Position numbers and translations under genes: made by a program | Notes under the pieces: generated by a model | The model's input: the letters and a program-made list of their open reading frames with translations, nothing else | The model's database searches: none | What the model was told of the DNA's origin: nothing | Shown: one piece after another, positions 1 to 8,143 of the stretch | Layout of the letters: every line of letters starts with the position of its first letter | Position numbering within the stretch: position 1 is the stretch's first letter | Source: Pseudomonas japonica | Lineage (GTDB): Bacteria; Pseudomonadota; Gammaproteobacteria; Pseudomonadales; Pseudomonadaceae | Direction: 5' to 3' | Length of the DNA stretch: 64,000 bases | NCBI RefSeq assembly: GCF_900188455.1 | Contig: NZ_FZOL01000002.1 | Span: 361,293 to 425,292, forward strand

Positions 1-93
1 CAGCAGCCCGGCAACATTCAGCCAAGGCAGTGCGGCGAACATCGCGGCGGCGCACAGAACGATCCCTATCCCGATACCTACGTGCATTCGCAT
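1..93 (-). CDS. Small membrane protein, truncated by window edge
   Basis: The minus strand from an ATG at 93 stays open to the window edge (31 codons). The visible N-terminus is MRMHVG followed by a long hydrophobic stretch (IGIGIVLCAAAMFAALPWL), so it is a signal anchor or first membrane helix. A purine-rich stretch (GTAAGGG) lies directly before the ATG. The rest of the protein is outside the window, so no family can be named. It could be a chance frame, but codon use and the hydrophobic start look genuine. Confidence 0.4.
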   Translation of the reverse strand, partial: MRMHVGIGIGIVLCAAAMFAALPWLNVAGLL

Positions 94-390
94 CCCTTAC
101 GCCCACCGTCCTTCTGTGAAGGCTTCGCATGGTAGCGGTAGTGATTTGACGTCAAAATCGGGACGCCCCTTAAGCCGACCGGGCAGTCATAAAAGTGACT
201 TGGCAAAACGATGCGGGACTGCGCTGACCACTTCGACAGGATTGCCGACTGAAACGCTTTATGCACTGCGCACCGGGGGATTCCGGCCAGGATTAGGAGA
301 AGGCGGGAGACGTAGGTGTATGGCTTAAGCCAATGGTGTGATGGCGTTTAGCTTGATAAGCAATTGGTTACAGGGAGTGTGGGGGCTTTC
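94..390. other. Intergenic, no gene recognised
   Basis: This stretch lies between the truncated minus-strand gene and the glycine-zipper gene. Short frames exist on both strands, but none has a convincing ribosome binding site or protein-like composition. Base composition is less GC-rich around 310-370. I see no tRNA, repeat or strong promoter in it. Confidence 0.4.
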
Positions 391-423
391 CCGCATTCCG
401 CCCCTCGGCGGAACGGAATGCGG
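391..423 (-). terminator. Hairpin just after the glycine-zipper gene
   Basis: CCGCATTCCG (391-400) pairs perfectly with CGGAATGCGG (414-423) across a 13-nt loop, beginning 10 nt past the stop of the minus-strand gene at 433. There is no T-tract on the minus side (the next bases read GAAAGCC), so it may be an mRNA-stabilising or Rho-type 3' structure and not a classical intrinsic terminator. Confidence 0.35.
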
Positions 424-432
424 GGCGGTCAC

Positions 433-906
433 TCAGTCGCGCCAGTGACGCTTGTGCTTGCGATGCCCATAGTGGTGACCACGGTCGTGGACATAGCGGC
501 GGTCGTAGCCACGGCCGCGATCGCGGTAGCGGCGATCGTCGTCGTCGGCCTTGTTGCCCATGTAGTTGCCCAGCGCACCGCCCGCGCCACCACCGGCGGC
601 GGCGCCGATCAGGCTGCCGGTAGTACCGCCCATGCTGCGCCCGACCACGTTGCCGCCGGCTGCACCGAGGGCGCCGCCGATGGCCGCTTCGCCGCGGCTG
701 CGTTTGTCGGCGCCGACAGCACTGCCGGCTGCGCCACCGAGGCCGGCACCGATCGCCGAACCGGTGCTGCCACCGATCGACTGGCCGACCACCGAGCCCA
801 ATACCCCACCCAATGCGCCGCCAATACCGGCTTCGGTGGTGCCGCCCGCGCTGGCAACGCCACTGAGCAGGCTGAGGGACAACAGAAGAATCGAGGAGTA
901 CTTCAT
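433..906 (-). CDS. Glycine-zipper domain protein, exported
   Basis: 157 aa. Residues 1-20 form a signal peptide (MKYSS, a Leu/Ser-rich core, then GVASA) so the product is exported. Residues 21-117 are almost all Gly/Ala/Ser/Val with repeated GxxxG patterns (for example GGALGGVLGSVVG), the signature of glycine-zipper membrane-associating domains found in small envelope proteins. Residues 118-157 switch to a highly charged Asp/Arg/Tyr/His tail (DDDDRRYRDRGRGYDRR). Glycine-zipper proteins can pack helices in the outer membrane or periplasm, but the role of this one is unknown. ATG at 906 is the only sensible start because it gives the signal peptide. It is monocistronic. Confidence 0.8.
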   Translation of the reverse strand: MKYSSILLLSLSLLSGVASAGGTTEAGIGGALGGVLGSVVGQSIGGSTGSAIGAGLGGAAGSAVGADKRSRGEAAIGGALGAAGGNVVGRSMGGTTGSLIGAAAGGGAGGALGNYMGNKADDDDRRYRDRGRGYDRRYVHDRGHHYGHRKHKRHWRD

Positions 907-1065
907 ACGAGAGCCTCAAAGGGATGACGGGGCCGATCCTGCGTCCCGCGCGTGAGGCTGACAACGGAAATCCGACGAGTAACACGAGTGCGACACATAT
1001 TTCTAACTTATTGATTTTACTGTGAAACTTATCGTGTTTTTGGTGGTCTCAGGTTACTTGGGAAC

Positions 1066-1096
1066 AGGGCTCTGACGTGATGTCAGGGCCCTTTTT
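1066..1096 (+). terminator. Orphan intrinsic terminator
   Basis: AGGGCTCTGAC (1066-1076) pairs with GTCAGGGCCCT (1082-1092), one G-U pair, 5-nt loop, followed by TTTTT to 1096. It is a textbook Rho-independent terminator for plus-strand transcription, yet no plus-strand gene ends upstream in the window. The 907-1065 stretch before it contains no convincing open frame. It may end a small RNA or block read-through into the cassette at 1214. Confidence 0.6.
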
Positions 1097-1167
1097 CGTT
1101 GTCGCCTGGTCGCCTGCCTGAAGGACGCGCACCTGGGCTCCTTGACGAGCAAATTCAGTTGTGCGAA

Positions 1168-1199
1168 TTCTGTCCACATTTTATGGACCGTGGACAGAA
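1168..1199. promoter_or_regulatory. Inverted-repeat operator of HTH/nucleotidyltransferase pair
   Basis: TTCTGTCCAC (1168-1177) and GTGGACAGAA (1190-1199) form a perfect 10-bp inverted repeat with a 12-bp spacer. The spacer contains a further TGGAC half-site (1184-1188), so three GTCCA/TGGAC half-sites sit in 30 bp. The site ends 14 bp before the ATG of the winged-helix gene, where it would cover the ribosome binding region or promoter. Its position suggests autoregulation by the product of the gene at 1214. Confidence 0.6.
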
Positions 1200-1213
1200 C
1201 AGAGCCAATTGTC

Positions 1214-1771
1214 ATGAAAAGCCAAGACATCGTGCTGCTCTTCAAGATGCTCAGCCTCCAGGAGGCAGGTGTCTCGACGCAAACGACTCCCGTGCCCGGC
1301 GCCGAGCACTACACCCTGCGAGCCCTGTCTGCGTCACTGGGACTGAGCAAGAGCGAAATTTCCAACTCATTGGCACGCTGCCGTGATGCCGGTCTGCTCA
1401 TGGACGATTTCGAAAGCAACCGCCCCGAGGTGAACCGCCGAGCGCTGTTCCACATCGCCGAACACGCGCTGAAATACTTCTTTCCGGTAAAAGCCGGCGC
1501 CATCGTTCGGGGTATTCCCACGGCATTTTCAGCCCCAGCTTTGTCGAAAAGCCTGAAAAGCGCCGGCGAGCTGCTTCATGTCTGGCCCGACCCCGCCGGA
1601 ACCACGCGCGGACAAGCGATTGAGCCCTTGTACAAGACCGTCCCCTTCGCCGTGCAGCAGGATTCGACGCTCTACCATTACCTCGCGCTGGTTGATGCAA
1701 TCCGCGTGGGTGGACCGCGGGAAACCAGTGTTGCAGTCACTCTTCTCAAATCAGCAATGGGGCTGGGGTAG
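1214..1771 (+). CDS. Winged-helix DNA-binding protein, partner of nucleotidyltransferase
   Basis: 185 aa from ATG 1214 (MKSQDIVLLFKM). An earlier in-frame ATG at 1142 is rejected because the inverted-repeat operator would then lie inside the gene. The segment around residues 33-62 (LRALSASLGLSKSEISNSLA, then RCRDAGLL) is a MarR-like winged helix. The C-terminal half ends in a conserved-looking block (PLYKTVPFAVQQDSTLYHYL). The stop codon at 1769-1771 is immediately followed by the ATG of the nucleotidyltransferase gene, so the two are translationally linked. This order, DNA-binding protein then AbiEii-like enzyme, resembles AbiE-type toxin-antitoxin systems in which the first gene is the antitoxin and repressor. 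The exact family is not recognised, and its role is inferred from context. Confidence 0.7.
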   Translation: MKSQDIVLLFKMLSLQEAGVSTQTTPVPGAEHYTLRALSASLGLSKSEISNSLARCRDAGLLMDDFESNRPEVNRRALFHIAEHALKYFFPVKAGAIVRGIPTAFSAPALSKSLKSAGELLHVWPDPAGTTRGQAIEPLYKTVPFAVQQDSTLYHYLALVDAIRVGGPRETSVAVTLLKSAMGLG

Positions 1772-2479
1772 ATGGGCGGGAATGCTTTACACAACCATGA
1801 GTTGATCGAATTGGTCGCAGACGGGCTGGGAGAGACGTTGCGCAGGGAGCTTGCCTTCGTCGGAGGCTGCACCACCGCGATGCTGGTAACGGACGATGCG
1901 GTCATGGATGACATCCGCTTCACCGATGACGTCGATCTGGTGGTCGAACTGGCAGGTATCGCTGACTGGCATCGCCTTGTCGAGCGCCTGGCACAGCGGG
2001 GCTTCAAGATTACCGGAGAAGACGAGGTGAACTGCCGATTCCGGTACCACGGAACCATCGTCGATGTAATGCCTTCCGACCCGGCGATATTGGGTTACGC
2101 AAATCGCTGGTTCATCGAAGGGCTGGCGCATGCGGTAACCACCACCCTTGCACGCGGCCAGCAGATTCGCATCTTTCAACCGGCCCATTTCCTCGCAAGC
2201 AAGCTGGAAGCCTTCACTGGCCGAGGCAATGGCGATCCCTATCACAAGGACGTGGAGGATATCGTGGTCCTTATCGACGGGCGGCCAGAGCTTTATCAGG
2301 AGATCAAACAGGCCGATAGCAGCCTGAGGCAATTCATCGCCGCCGGTATCGCCGAACTGTCCCGGCTGGAGGGCATCACCTATGCGATTCAGAGTTCGGG
2401 CTCGGTCCGGACCAATCCCGGCCGTGGAAAACTGGTTCACACGCGCATGAACCAGTTGTGCCACTGTCATCTGGATTGA
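1772..2479 (+). CDS. AbiEii-like nucleotidyltransferase (putative toxin)
   Basis: 235 aa, starting directly after the stop of the winged-helix gene. Hallmarks of the DNA polymerase beta nucleotidyltransferase fold are visible: the GG motif at residues 31-32 (FVGGCTTAML), the DxD metal pair at D53 and D55 (TDDVDLVVEL), and a third acidic residue at D98 (GTIVDVMP). A later block (FLASKLEAFTGRG, then KDVEDIVVLI) matches the C-terminal helix region of the AbiEii/DUF1814 group. Family members act as toxins that modify tRNA or other targets in type IV toxin-antitoxin pairs. Catalytic residues are intact, so it is probably active. It ends 3 bp before the convergent ssuA-like gene, leaving no room for a terminator. 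A housekeeping role cannot be excluded. Confidence 0.75.
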   Translation: MGGNALHNHELIELVADGLGETLRRELAFVGGCTTAMLVTDDAVMDDIRFTDDVDLVVELAGIADWHRLVERLAQRGFKITGEDEVNCRFRYHGTIVDVMPSDPAILGYANRWFIEGLAHAVTTTLARGQQIRIFQPAHFLASKLEAFTGRGNGDPYHKDVEDIVVLIDGRPELYQEIKQADSSLRQFIAAGIAELSRLEGITYAIQSSGSVRTNPGRGKLVHTRMNQLCHCHLD

Positions 2480-2482
2480 GCG

Positions 2483-3406
2483 TCAAGGCACCGCCCTGCG
2501 CACCTCCAACCGCTTCGGCAACAAGCGGTTCTCGTAGAACAGGTCCGCCGTCGCCTGCTGCGCCGCGATCACCGCGTCCGTGATCGGCAATATCGGTGAT
2601 GCCGGACGGTTATCCACATAGCCGGCCACGACGGCTTCCGGCAGCCCCATCGACGCGCTCAATACCTTCAGGCTTTGCGCCCGATCACTGCGGGTCAGGT
2701 CCTCGGCGGCGGTCAGTTCGTTCAGCAGGCTGTGGATAAACTCGCCGTTCTGCGCCGCATAAGCCCTGCGCGCGGTATAGACCGGCCCGGACAGTCCCAG
2801 CCCTTCGCCATCGACCAGTTTGCGGCTGTGACCTTCACTCAGGGCCAGCGACACGTAGGGATCCCAGACCGCCCAGGCCTCCACGCTGCCATGCTCGAAG
2901 GCCGCCCGCGCATCCGCCGGACTGAGGTAGACCGGCTGGATATCCTTGAAATCCAACCCCGCCTTGTTCAACGCACGCAGCACCAGATTGTGCGAACTCG
3001 AACCCTTCTGCAGCGCGACCTTGCGCCCCTTCAGGTCAGTCACCTGGCGCAGCGCGCTGTCTTCTTTCACCAGGATCACCTCGGCCGACGGCTTGGCCGG
3101 TTCGGCGCCGACATACACCAGGTCCGCCCCCGCCGCCTGGGCGAACAGCGGCGGGATATCGCCGGTGGAACCGACGTCGAGGCTGCCGATGTTCAACGCC
3201 TCCAGCATCTGCGGCCCCGCCGGGAATTCGATCCATTGCACCCTGGTCTGGCCGAAGCGCTTCTCCAGCAAGCCATGCTCCTTGGCCAGGACCAGGGCAA
3301 TGGAGCCCTTCTGATAGCCGATGCGCAATTCCTGCGGGTCGGCCACCGCCACCGTCGCCAGGCCCAGCAGGGCCAGGCCGGCGCTCAACACTGCGACTGC
3401 GTTCAT
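2483..3406 (-). CDS. SsuA-like ABC transporter substrate-binding protein
   Basis: 307 aa. A signal peptide covers about residues 1-22 (ends VAVA before DPQELRIGYQKG). The mature protein has the type II periplasmic binding fold of the SsuA/TauA/NMT1 group: RIGYQKGS at the start, DVGSTGDIPP, then VALQKGSSSH and WAVWDPYVSLA. Proteins of this group bind alkanesulfonates, taurine, nitrate or pyrimidine precursors. It is the last gene of a tight minus-strand operon with the TonB receptor, monooxygenase and aldo/keto reductase (3 bp after the reductase). No permease or ATPase subunit is adjacent, so it must borrow one encoded elsewhere. The ligand is probably a sulfonate-like anion, by family only. 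Confidence 0.8.
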   Translation of the reverse strand: MNAVAVLSAGLALLGLATVAVADPQELRIGYQKGSIALVLAKEHGLLEKRFGQTRVQWIEFPAGPQMLEALNIGSLDVGSTGDIPPLFAQAAGADLVYVGAEPAKPSAEVILVKEDSALRQVTDLKGRKVALQKGSSSHNLVLRALNKAGLDFKDIQPVYLSPADARAAFEHGSVEAWAVWDPYVSLALSEGHSRKLVDGEGLGLSGPVYTARRAYAAQNGEFIHSLLNELTAAEDLTRSDRAQSLKVLSASMGLPEAVVAGYVDNRPASPILPITDAVIAAQQATADLFYENRLLPKRLEVRRAVP

Positions 3407-3409
3407 GGG

Positions 3410-4447
3410 TCACTCCGCCAGCGAGGGCTTTGCCCAGAGGTTGATGCCGCCCTCGACCGCATGCCGGTCGATCGCCGCCAGTTCCTCGGCCGTGAAGACA
3501 AGGTTGTCCAGCGCGGCGACGTTCTCGACGATCTGCGCCGGCCGGCTGGCACCGATCAGCGCCGAGGTCACCCGCGCATCACGCAGCGTCCAGGCCAGGG
3601 CCAGTTGCGCCAGGCTCTGTCCGCGCGCACGGGCGATCTCATCGAGTGCGCGGACATGGGCCAGGTTGGCCTCGGACAGATGCGCCGGCAGCAGCGATCC
3701 GCCACCCGGCTTGTTGACCCGCGCATCCGCGGGCACGCCATTCAGGTACTTGTCGGTCAACAGCCCCTGGGCCAGCGGGGTGAATGCGATCACCCCGGCA
3801 CCCGTTTCATCGGTGACCGCCAGCAGATCCTTTTCCACCCAGCGATTGAGCAGGTTGTACGCCGGCTGATGGATCAGCAGGGGTACCTTCCACGCCTGCA
3901 GCAGACGGGCGATTTCCCGGGTCTTGCTCCCGGAATAGGAGGAGATGCCGACATACAGCGCCTTGCCCTGCTGCACCGCCGTGGCCAGCGCGCCGGCGGT
4001 CTCTTCCAGCGGCGTGTCCGGGTCGAAGCGGTGCGAATAGAAGATATCCACATAGTCCAACCCCAGCCGCGCCAGACTCTGGTCGAGGCTGGCGAGGATG
4101 TACTTGCGCGATCCCCCGCCCTGTCCGTAAGGCCCCGGCCACATGTCCCAACCCGCTTTGCTGGAGATGATCAGCTCATCGCGATAGCCCTTGAAGTCTT
4201 CGCGCAGCAGGCGACCGAAATTGCTCTCGGCGCTGCCGTAGGGCGGACCATAGTTGTTGGCCAGGTCGAAGTGGTTGATGCCCAGGTCGAAGGCGGTGCG
4301 CAGCAGCGCGCGCTGATCGCCCAGCGGCGTGCTGTCGCCGAAGTTGTGCCACAGGCCCAGGGACAGGGCCGGCAGCACCAGCCCGCTGCGGCCGACACGA
4401 CGGTAGGGCATGGAGGTGTAGCGATTTTCCGCGGCGACATAGGCCAT
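3410..4447 (-). CDS. Aldo/keto reductase, YghZ/Gpr-like
   Basis: 345 aa NAD(P)H-dependent oxidoreductase of the aldo/keto reductase superfamily. The catalytic tetrad is visible: D61 and Y66 (FDLANNYGPPYGSAE), K97 (IISSKAG) and H139 (VDIFYSHRFDPDTP). The N-terminus (MPYRRVGRSGLVLPALSLG, then HNFGD) and length fit the AKR14 group, whose E. coli member reduces L-glyceraldehyde 3-phosphate and methylglyoxal. Here it lies 10 bp after the flavin monooxygenase and 3 bp before the ssuA-like gene, so it probably reduces an aldehyde or ketone generated by that monooxygenase. Confidence 0.85.
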   Translation of the reverse strand: MAYVAAENRYTSMPYRRVGRSGLVLPALSLGLWHNFGDSTPLGDQRALLRTAFDLGINHFDLANNYGPPYGSAESNFGRLLREDFKGYRDELIISSKAGWDMWPGPYGQGGGSRKYILASLDQSLARLGLDYVDIFYSHRFDPDTPLEETAGALATAVQQGKALYVGISSYSGSKTREIARLLQAWKVPLLIHQPAYNLLNRWVEKDLLAVTDETGAGVIAFTPLAQGLLTDKYLNGVPADARVNKPGGGSLLPAHLSEANLAHVRALDEIARARGQSLAQLALAWTLRDARVTSALIGASRPAQIVENVAALDNLVFTAEELAAIDRHAVEGGINLWAKPSLAE

Positions 4448-4457
4448 GGCGTGTTCC

Positions 4458-5789
4458 TCAGGAGAAGTAGGGATTGTTCGGCCGGCTCAGGCCCAGGTGT
4501 TCGCGCAGGGTGCTGCCGCTGTAGTGACGACGAAACAGTCCGCGCCGCTGCAATTCCGGCACGACGTGACGCGCCACGTCTTCCAGGCCGCCCGGCAGGT
4601 GTGGCACCAGTACGTTGAAGCCGTCGGCGGCGTCGTTCTCGAACCATTCCTGCAACTGATCGGCGATCTGCGCTGGCGTGCCGATCAGGCTGTGATGCCC
4701 GCGCCCACCGGCGATACGCCGACCAAGCTGGGCCAGGTTGAGGTTCTCCCGCTCGGCCAGGTCGCTGAGCAACTGCTGACGGCTGCGCTGACCGCTGTCG
4801 GTCAGGGGTAGCGACGGCAGCGGACCGTCCTGTGGATAACCCGACAGATCGAAGTTGCCCAGCATCCGCCCGAGTAGGGCGATACCCACCTCCGGTTCGA
4901 CCAATTGCTGAAACACCGCGAATTTATCCTCGGCTTCGGCCTGGCTTTGGCCGGTCACCACGAACACCCCCGGCATGATCTTCAGCGACTCGCGATCACG
5001 CCCGTAAGCGGCCAGCCGCCCCTTGAGATCGGCGTAGAAGGCCTGGGCTGCCGCCAGCGAGGTTTGCGCGATGAACACCACGTCGGCGGTGCGCGCGGCG
5101 AGATCGAGGCCAGCCGGCGACGATCCCGCCTGAACCACCACCGGGCGACCTTGCGGGGTGCGAGCTACATTCAAAGGACCGCGCACTTTGAAGTGTTCGC
5201 CATCATGATTGATCAATCGTACTGATTCTGGCTTGTAGTACGTACCGGTTTTCTTGTCCCGAATGAAGGCATCGTCGGCCCAGCTGTCCCACAAGCCGAC
5301 TACCACCTCATGAAACTCACGGGCTCTGGCATAGCGTTCCGCGTGGCCTACATGAGTATTGAGGCCAAAATTCAGCGCTTCGGCGGCCGCATCGGACGTC
5401 ACCAGATTCCACCCCGCCCGCCCTCCCGACAGATGATCAAGTGAAGCGAACTTGCGTGCTACATGGTATGGCTCGTTGTACGTTGTAGTAGCTGTGGCCA
5501 CCAATCCGATGCGCTCCGTGACCGCGCTGAGCGCCGATAACAGGGTCAAGGGTTCGAAGTGGTCGGAACGGGCCATCCTGCTGGCAATTTGCCCTTCCGC
5601 GGCAGCAACGCTGTCGGCGACGAACAACGCATCGAAACAGGCGTCTTCGGCGATCCTTGCCAGCTGTTTGTAGTGCTGGATATCCAGTCCGGCATTGGCC
5701 GGAACATCAGGGTGGCGCCAGGCGGCGACGTGATGCCCAGTGGCCATCAAGAAAGCACCGAGGCTCATTTGCCGTGGGCTGTTGCTCAT
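4458..5789 (-). CDS. Flavin-dependent monooxygenase, NtaA/SnaA/DszA family
   Basis: 443 aa from ATG 5789 (MSNSPRQMSLGAFLM). The frame is open further upstream, but that part overlaps the TonB gene and is not protein-like. It belongs to the luciferase-like (LLM) superfamily: GHHVAAWRHPDV near the N-terminus, then LARIAEDACFDALFVAD, LSALSAVTERIGL, HLSGGRAGWNLVTS and a C-terminal LIGTPAQIADQLQEWF. The roughly 440-aa length and the GWNLVTS motif place it with the nitrilotriacetate/dibenzothiophene-sulfone monooxygenase group, not the shorter SsuD group. These two-component enzymes use reduced FMN from a separate reductase, and none is encoded nearby. The start codon is 1 bp from the TonB stop. 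The substrate is unknown. Confidence 0.85.
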   Translation of the reverse strand: MSNSPRQMSLGAFLMATGHHVAAWRHPDVPANAGLDIQHYKQLARIAEDACFDALFVADSVAAAEGQIASRMARSDHFEPLTLLSALSAVTERIGLVATATTTYNEPYHVARKFASLDHLSGGRAGWNLVTSDAAAEALNFGLNTHVGHAERYARAREFHEVVVGLWDSWADDAFIRDKKTGTYYKPESVRLINHDGEHFKVRGPLNVARTPQGRPVVVQAGSSPAGLDLAARTADVVFIAQTSLAAAQAFYADLKGRLAAYGRDRESLKIMPGVFVVTGQSQAEAEDKFAVFQQLVEPEVGIALLGRMLGNFDLSGYPQDGPLPSLPLTDSGQRSRQQLLSDLAERENLNLAQLGRRIAGGRGHHSLIGTPAQIADQLQEWFENDAADGFNVLVPHLPGGLEDVARHVVPELQRRGLFRRHYSGSTLREHLGLSRPNNPYFS

Positions 5790-5790
5790 G

Positions 5791-8028
5791 TCAGAAGTCC
5801 TTGCGCAGCTGGATGCCGAAGTAACGCTCGTCGTCGCGCGCAACGGCGCGGTAGACGTAGTTACCGCCGGTGGCCAGGAGGGGTGAGTAGGATTTGTCCG
5901 CAAGGTTTTTCGCCAGCAGCGCCACACGCCAGCCTTCGTTGTAGTCCGCCAGGGCGACGCTGGCATTCCACAGGCCGTAGGCGCCCTGAATCGTGTTGAT
6001 GTTCTGGGAAATGTCGTACTGCACCTTGCTCTGCCAGCTGAAGTCCGTGCCCAGCTCGATGTCCAGACCGTTGTCCAGCGGGATGCTGTAGTCGGCGCGC
6101 ACGTAGCTCTTCCAGTCCGGGCTGTACGGCAGCGGCTTGCCATTGACGTTGCACGACGCGGCGGCGCCCGCCGGGCAGGCGAACTCGTCGATGCGCGCCT
6201 TGGTGTAGGCCAGGGCACCGGAGAGTTTCAGTTGCGACGTGGCCTGCAGGGCGAAGTCCAGTTCGACGCCTTCGCTCTTCACCGAGCCGGCGTTGATCAG
6301 GCGGGTCACCACCTGACCGGCGACGCTGTCGAAGAAGTTGGCCTGGTAGTTCTCGTATTCGGTGTGGAACACCGCGAGGTTCGTGGTCAGGCGGTTGTTC
6401 CACAGGCTGGCCTTGAGCCCGGCCTCCCAGCTGTTGGAGGTTTCCGGCTTGAGCGCGTCGGTGTCACGCGGCTGCATGTTGAAGAACACGTTGTAGGCCG
6501 GGCCCTTGTAGCCGCGGGAGTAGGTCAGGTAGCTGGTGATGTCGTCGCTGAGGTCGTACTGCACACCTAGACGCCCGGACCAGCCATCCTCGTCCACCGA
6601 GCCGGAACTGCGGGTGCCCGGCTGGATGCCGTTGACCGCCACCGTCGAGGTGGAAACACGGCGGTGGTCGTATTCGAGGTCGTCGTGAGTCCAGCGCAGG
6701 CCGGCGATGCCACGGAAACGCTCGGTGAAGTTGAGGGTGCTCTCGCCGAACACCGCATAGCTGTCGTTGGTGGTGCTGTAGTCGGCGATGCCCTGCTGGG
6801 TGACGGTGGTGGTCTTGAGGGTACGGCGATAGGTTTCCTCGTCCTTGCCGTGCATGTAGAACAGGCCGCCGACGTACTCGACGAACTGGCCTTTCGGCGA
6901 GGCCAGGCGCAGTTCCTGGGAGTACTGGTTGTACTCCAGCTCGCCCTTGTCCTCGATGCCGGGGAAGGCGGCGCTGATGGTTGCCAGGCGATCGCCGTCC
7001 TGCCATTGGGTGTTGTCCCAGCCGCGCCAGGCGGTGATCGAGGTCAGGGTGTGGTCACCCAGGGTCCAGTCGAGGGTGGCCGAGAGGCCTTTGTTGGTGT
7101 CGTCGACATGGCTGCGGTAGTCGCTGACGATATCGCGGTTGTCGCTGTCGGCGCGCACCGGCGCCAGGGCACTGGAGAAGGCCGGCAGCAACGACCTGGC
7201 GACCACGCCGTTGGGCGCGTCGTCGCGGGACTTCAGGTAGTCGGCGGCCAGCGTCAGGCTGAGATCGTCGCTGGGAGTGAACACCAGCTTGCCGCGCACG
7301 CCCTTGCGGTTGTAGCCGTTGACCTCCTGGCCGTTGGCCTTGTTGTCGACGTTGCCGTCGTAACTGCCGAACAGCGTGCTGATGGAGCCCTTCAGGGTAT
7401 TCGGAACCAGGCTGCCGCCGATGCCGAAACGGGTGCGGCTTTCGTTGCCGCTGTAGTAGGACTGCTCGGCGAAGCCGTGGGTTTCTTCTGTCGGATTGCG
7501 CGTGGTGATGTTCAGCACCCCGGCCGAGGCGTTCTTGCCGAACAGCGTGCCCTGGGGACCGCGCAGCACTTCCAGGCGCTCGATATCCAGCAGGTCGAGG
7601 GTCGACTGCCCCGGGCGACCGAAGACCACGCCATCGATCACCGTCGCCACGGTGGGCTCGACGCCCGGCGACGTGGAGATGGTGCCGACGCCGCGGATGA
7701 ACAGCGAGGTGTCCTTGTTCGACGCACCGGTGCGGAAGTTCAGGCTCGGCACCTGCTGAACGATGCTCGCCACGCTGTTGCGGTTCTCCCGCTCCAACTG
7801 CTCGCCATCCACCACCGACACCGCGACCGGCACCTGTTGCAGCGATGCTTCGCGGCGGGTGGCGGTGACCGTGACGGCCTTGAGGGTCGGGCTGTCGCCC
7901 TGCACGGCGGGGGCCGTATCGGCGGCCATGGCCGGCGCCAGCGGCAAGGCGCTCAGGGCGACCAGGCCGAGACTCAGGCGTTGACGACGGATGGCCTTGG
8001 CCAAGGGTGAAATTGCGGTATGGAACAT
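5791..8028 (-). CDS. TonB-dependent outer membrane receptor
   Basis: 745 aa from ATG 8028 (MFHTAISPLAKAIRRQR). A TTG 36 bp upstream is possible but gives a poor signal. The signal peptide runs to about residue 35 (LAPAMA). The plug domain follows (VTVTATRREASLQQVPVAVS, later LFIRGVGT and VATVIDGVVFGRPG), then a 22-strand barrel with many aromatic repeats and the terminal Phe (FGIQLRKDF) required for outer-membrane assembly. The plug resembles the Sphingomonas-type receptors often linked to organic substrates more than classical siderophore receptors. It is first in the operon with the monooxygenase, reductase and SsuA-like protein, under a LacI-type operator at 8144-8157. It therefore probably imports the operon's substrate and not iron. 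Confidence 0.88.
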   Translation of the reverse strand: MFHTAISPLAKAIRRQRLSLGLVALSALPLAPAMAADTAPAVQGDSPTLKAVTVTATRREASLQQVPVAVSVVDGEQLERENRNSVASIVQQVPSLNFRTGASNKDTSLFIRGVGTISTSPGVEPTVATVIDGVVFGRPGQSTLDLLDIERLEVLRGPQGTLFGKNASAGVLNITTRNPTEETHGFAEQSYYSGNESRTRFGIGGSLVPNTLKGSISTLFGSYDGNVDNKANGQEVNGYNRKGVRGKLVFTPSDDLSLTLAADYLKSRDDAPNGVVARSLLPAFSSALAPVRADSDNRDIVSDYRSHVDDTNKGLSATLDWTLGDHTLTSITAWRGWDNTQWQDGDRLATISAAFPGIEDKGELEYNQYSQELRLASPKGQFVEYVGGLFYMHGKDEETYRRTLKTTTVTQQGIADYSTTNDSYAVFGESTLNFTERFRGIAGLRWTHDDLEYDHRRVSTSTVAVNGIQPGTRSSGSVDEDGWSGRLGVQYDLSDDITSYLTYSRGYKGPAYNVFFNMQPRDTDALKPETSNSWEAGLKASLWNNRLTTNLAVFHTEYENYQANFFDSVAGQVVTRLINAGSVKSEGVELDFALQATSQLKLSGALAYTKARIDEFACPAGAAASCNVNGKPLPYSPDWKSYVRADYSIPLDNGLDIELGTDFSWQSKVQYDISQNINTIQGAYGLWNASVALADYNEGWRVALLAKNLADKSYSPLLATGGNYVYRAVARDDERYFGIQLRKDF

Positions 8029-8143
8029 GGTTGCGCTACTCGATGAATGCCCTGTCCACCGCAATCAGCGATCGCGGCGCCTGAAGAAACGTCAGCGCGG
8101 GGTCCTTGGGCATTCGCTCGTGCGAGTAGCAGACAAACCATTT

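Noticed and set aside
364-985. Overlapping long frames on both strands around the glycine-zipper gene
   Set aside because: The Gly/Ala-rich gene leaves all frames open. Only the 433-906 frame has a signal peptide and family-like structure.
1-2480. Genomic island or prophage remnant around the nucleotidyltransferase cassette
   Set aside because: No integrase, tRNA attachment site, transposase or phage genes are visible. Composition is only mildly different.
2675-4618. A 647-codon plus-strand frame antisense to the SsuA-like and aldo/keto reductase genes
   Set aside because: Both genes on the other strand have complete family motifs. The frame is Gln/Arg/His-rich shadow sequence.
6664-8010. 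A 448-codon plus-strand frame antisense to the TonB receptor
   Set aside because: The receptor frame has a clear plug, barrel and terminal Phe. The antisense frame has shadow composition (Ala/Val/Gly/Gln).
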